NCBI GenBank assembly: GCA_023397045.1
Contig: JAEWUR010000640.1
Coordinates: 1 to 7,963, forward strand
DNA length: 7,963 nucleotides
Source: Planctomycetota bacterium
GTDB taxonomy: Bacteria > Planctomycetota > Planctomycetia > Pirellulales > Thermoguttaceae
Direction: 5' to 3'
The notes beneath the pieces were generated by a model that saw nothing but the letters and a program-made list of their open reading frames with translations, had not been told where the DNA came from and ran no database searches. Position numbers and translations under genes: made by a program. Shown one piece after another: positions 7,940 to 7,963 of this stretch. Numbering within the stretch: position 1 is the stretch's first letter; the number at the start of each line of letters is the position of its first letter.

Positions 7940-7963
7940 GACGAAGAGTGTACATGCGTGACA

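Larger units (their letters stand above)
7578..7963. other. Intergenic region with promoters in both directions and no complete gene
   Basis: These 386 bases contain no convincing complete CDS. The open frames at 7610-7804 (+) and 7710-7955 (-) have no family likeness and no ribosome sites. Contents in order: a 5' UTR for the leftward TIM-barrel gene with a T-rich stretch on the minus strand around 7615-7630; its promoter near 7709-7738; a G-rich segment with the palindrome GTCAAGTTGAC (7795-7805); a rightward promoter at 7801-7829; and a potentially structured leader at 7836-7950. An ATG at 7954-7956, preceded by GAAGAG, might start the next rightward gene, but only three codons are visible. 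Confidence 0.55.

Overview
The window looks like chromosomal DNA from a planctomycete, probably of the Pirellulales type. I infer this from the GC-rich codon usage, a DUF1571-family secreted protein that I know mainly from planctomycetes, a Tat-exported sugar isomerase-like TIM-barrel protein, and short intergenic repeats of the 'AATGACGAATG' and 'CCCTCTCCCTCCGGGA...CTAGGGTGAG' kinds that I associate with such genomes. The assignment rests on recognition, not on a database search.

Positions 1-3424 (+ strand) are the 3' end of an F-type ATP synthase operon: atpG (gamma, 5' end cut by the window edge), atpD (beta, complete) and atpC (epsilon, complete). The usual atpD-atpC adjacency is broken by a complete gene for a small exported SGNH/GDSL-type hydrolase at 2273-2986. 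The atpD/SGNH junction carries two copies of a 12-base repeat, 21 bases apart. It also holds a 14-codon mini-ORF whose start overlaps the atpD stop (ATGA) and whose stop overlaps the SGNH start (ATGA). This is the most unusual part of the window.

Positions 3542-4447 (+) encode a secreted glycoside hydrolase of the GH16 type. A decayed GC-rich repeat follows, then an intrinsic terminator that points leftward and serves the next gene. Positions 4619-5551 (-) encode the exported DUF1571 protein. It is divergently arranged with a cytoplasmic metallo-beta-lactamase-fold hydrolase of the glyoxalase II/YcbL type at 5935-6597 (+). That gene converges on a Tat-exported sugar phosphate isomerase/epimerase-like protein at 6675-7577 (-), with a 12-bp hairpin between the two stop codons.

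The last 386 bases hold no convincing complete gene. They carry a leftward promoter for the TIM-barrel gene and a strong-looking rightward promoter (TTGACC-17-TAAAAT). Downstream of the rightward promoter is a potentially structured leader with nested stems and a T7 run. This may be the 5' UTR of a gene starting near the right edge, or a small RNA.

Functionally, the left part is core energy metabolism: the F1 rotor and catalytic subunits. The other genes are separate accessory functions, with several exported proteins likely to act on carbohydrates or esters. I saw no phage, plasmid, CRISPR, toxin-antitoxin or recognisable defence system. The best candidates for something undescribed are the hydrolase gene inside the ATP synthase operon and the structured leader at the right end.
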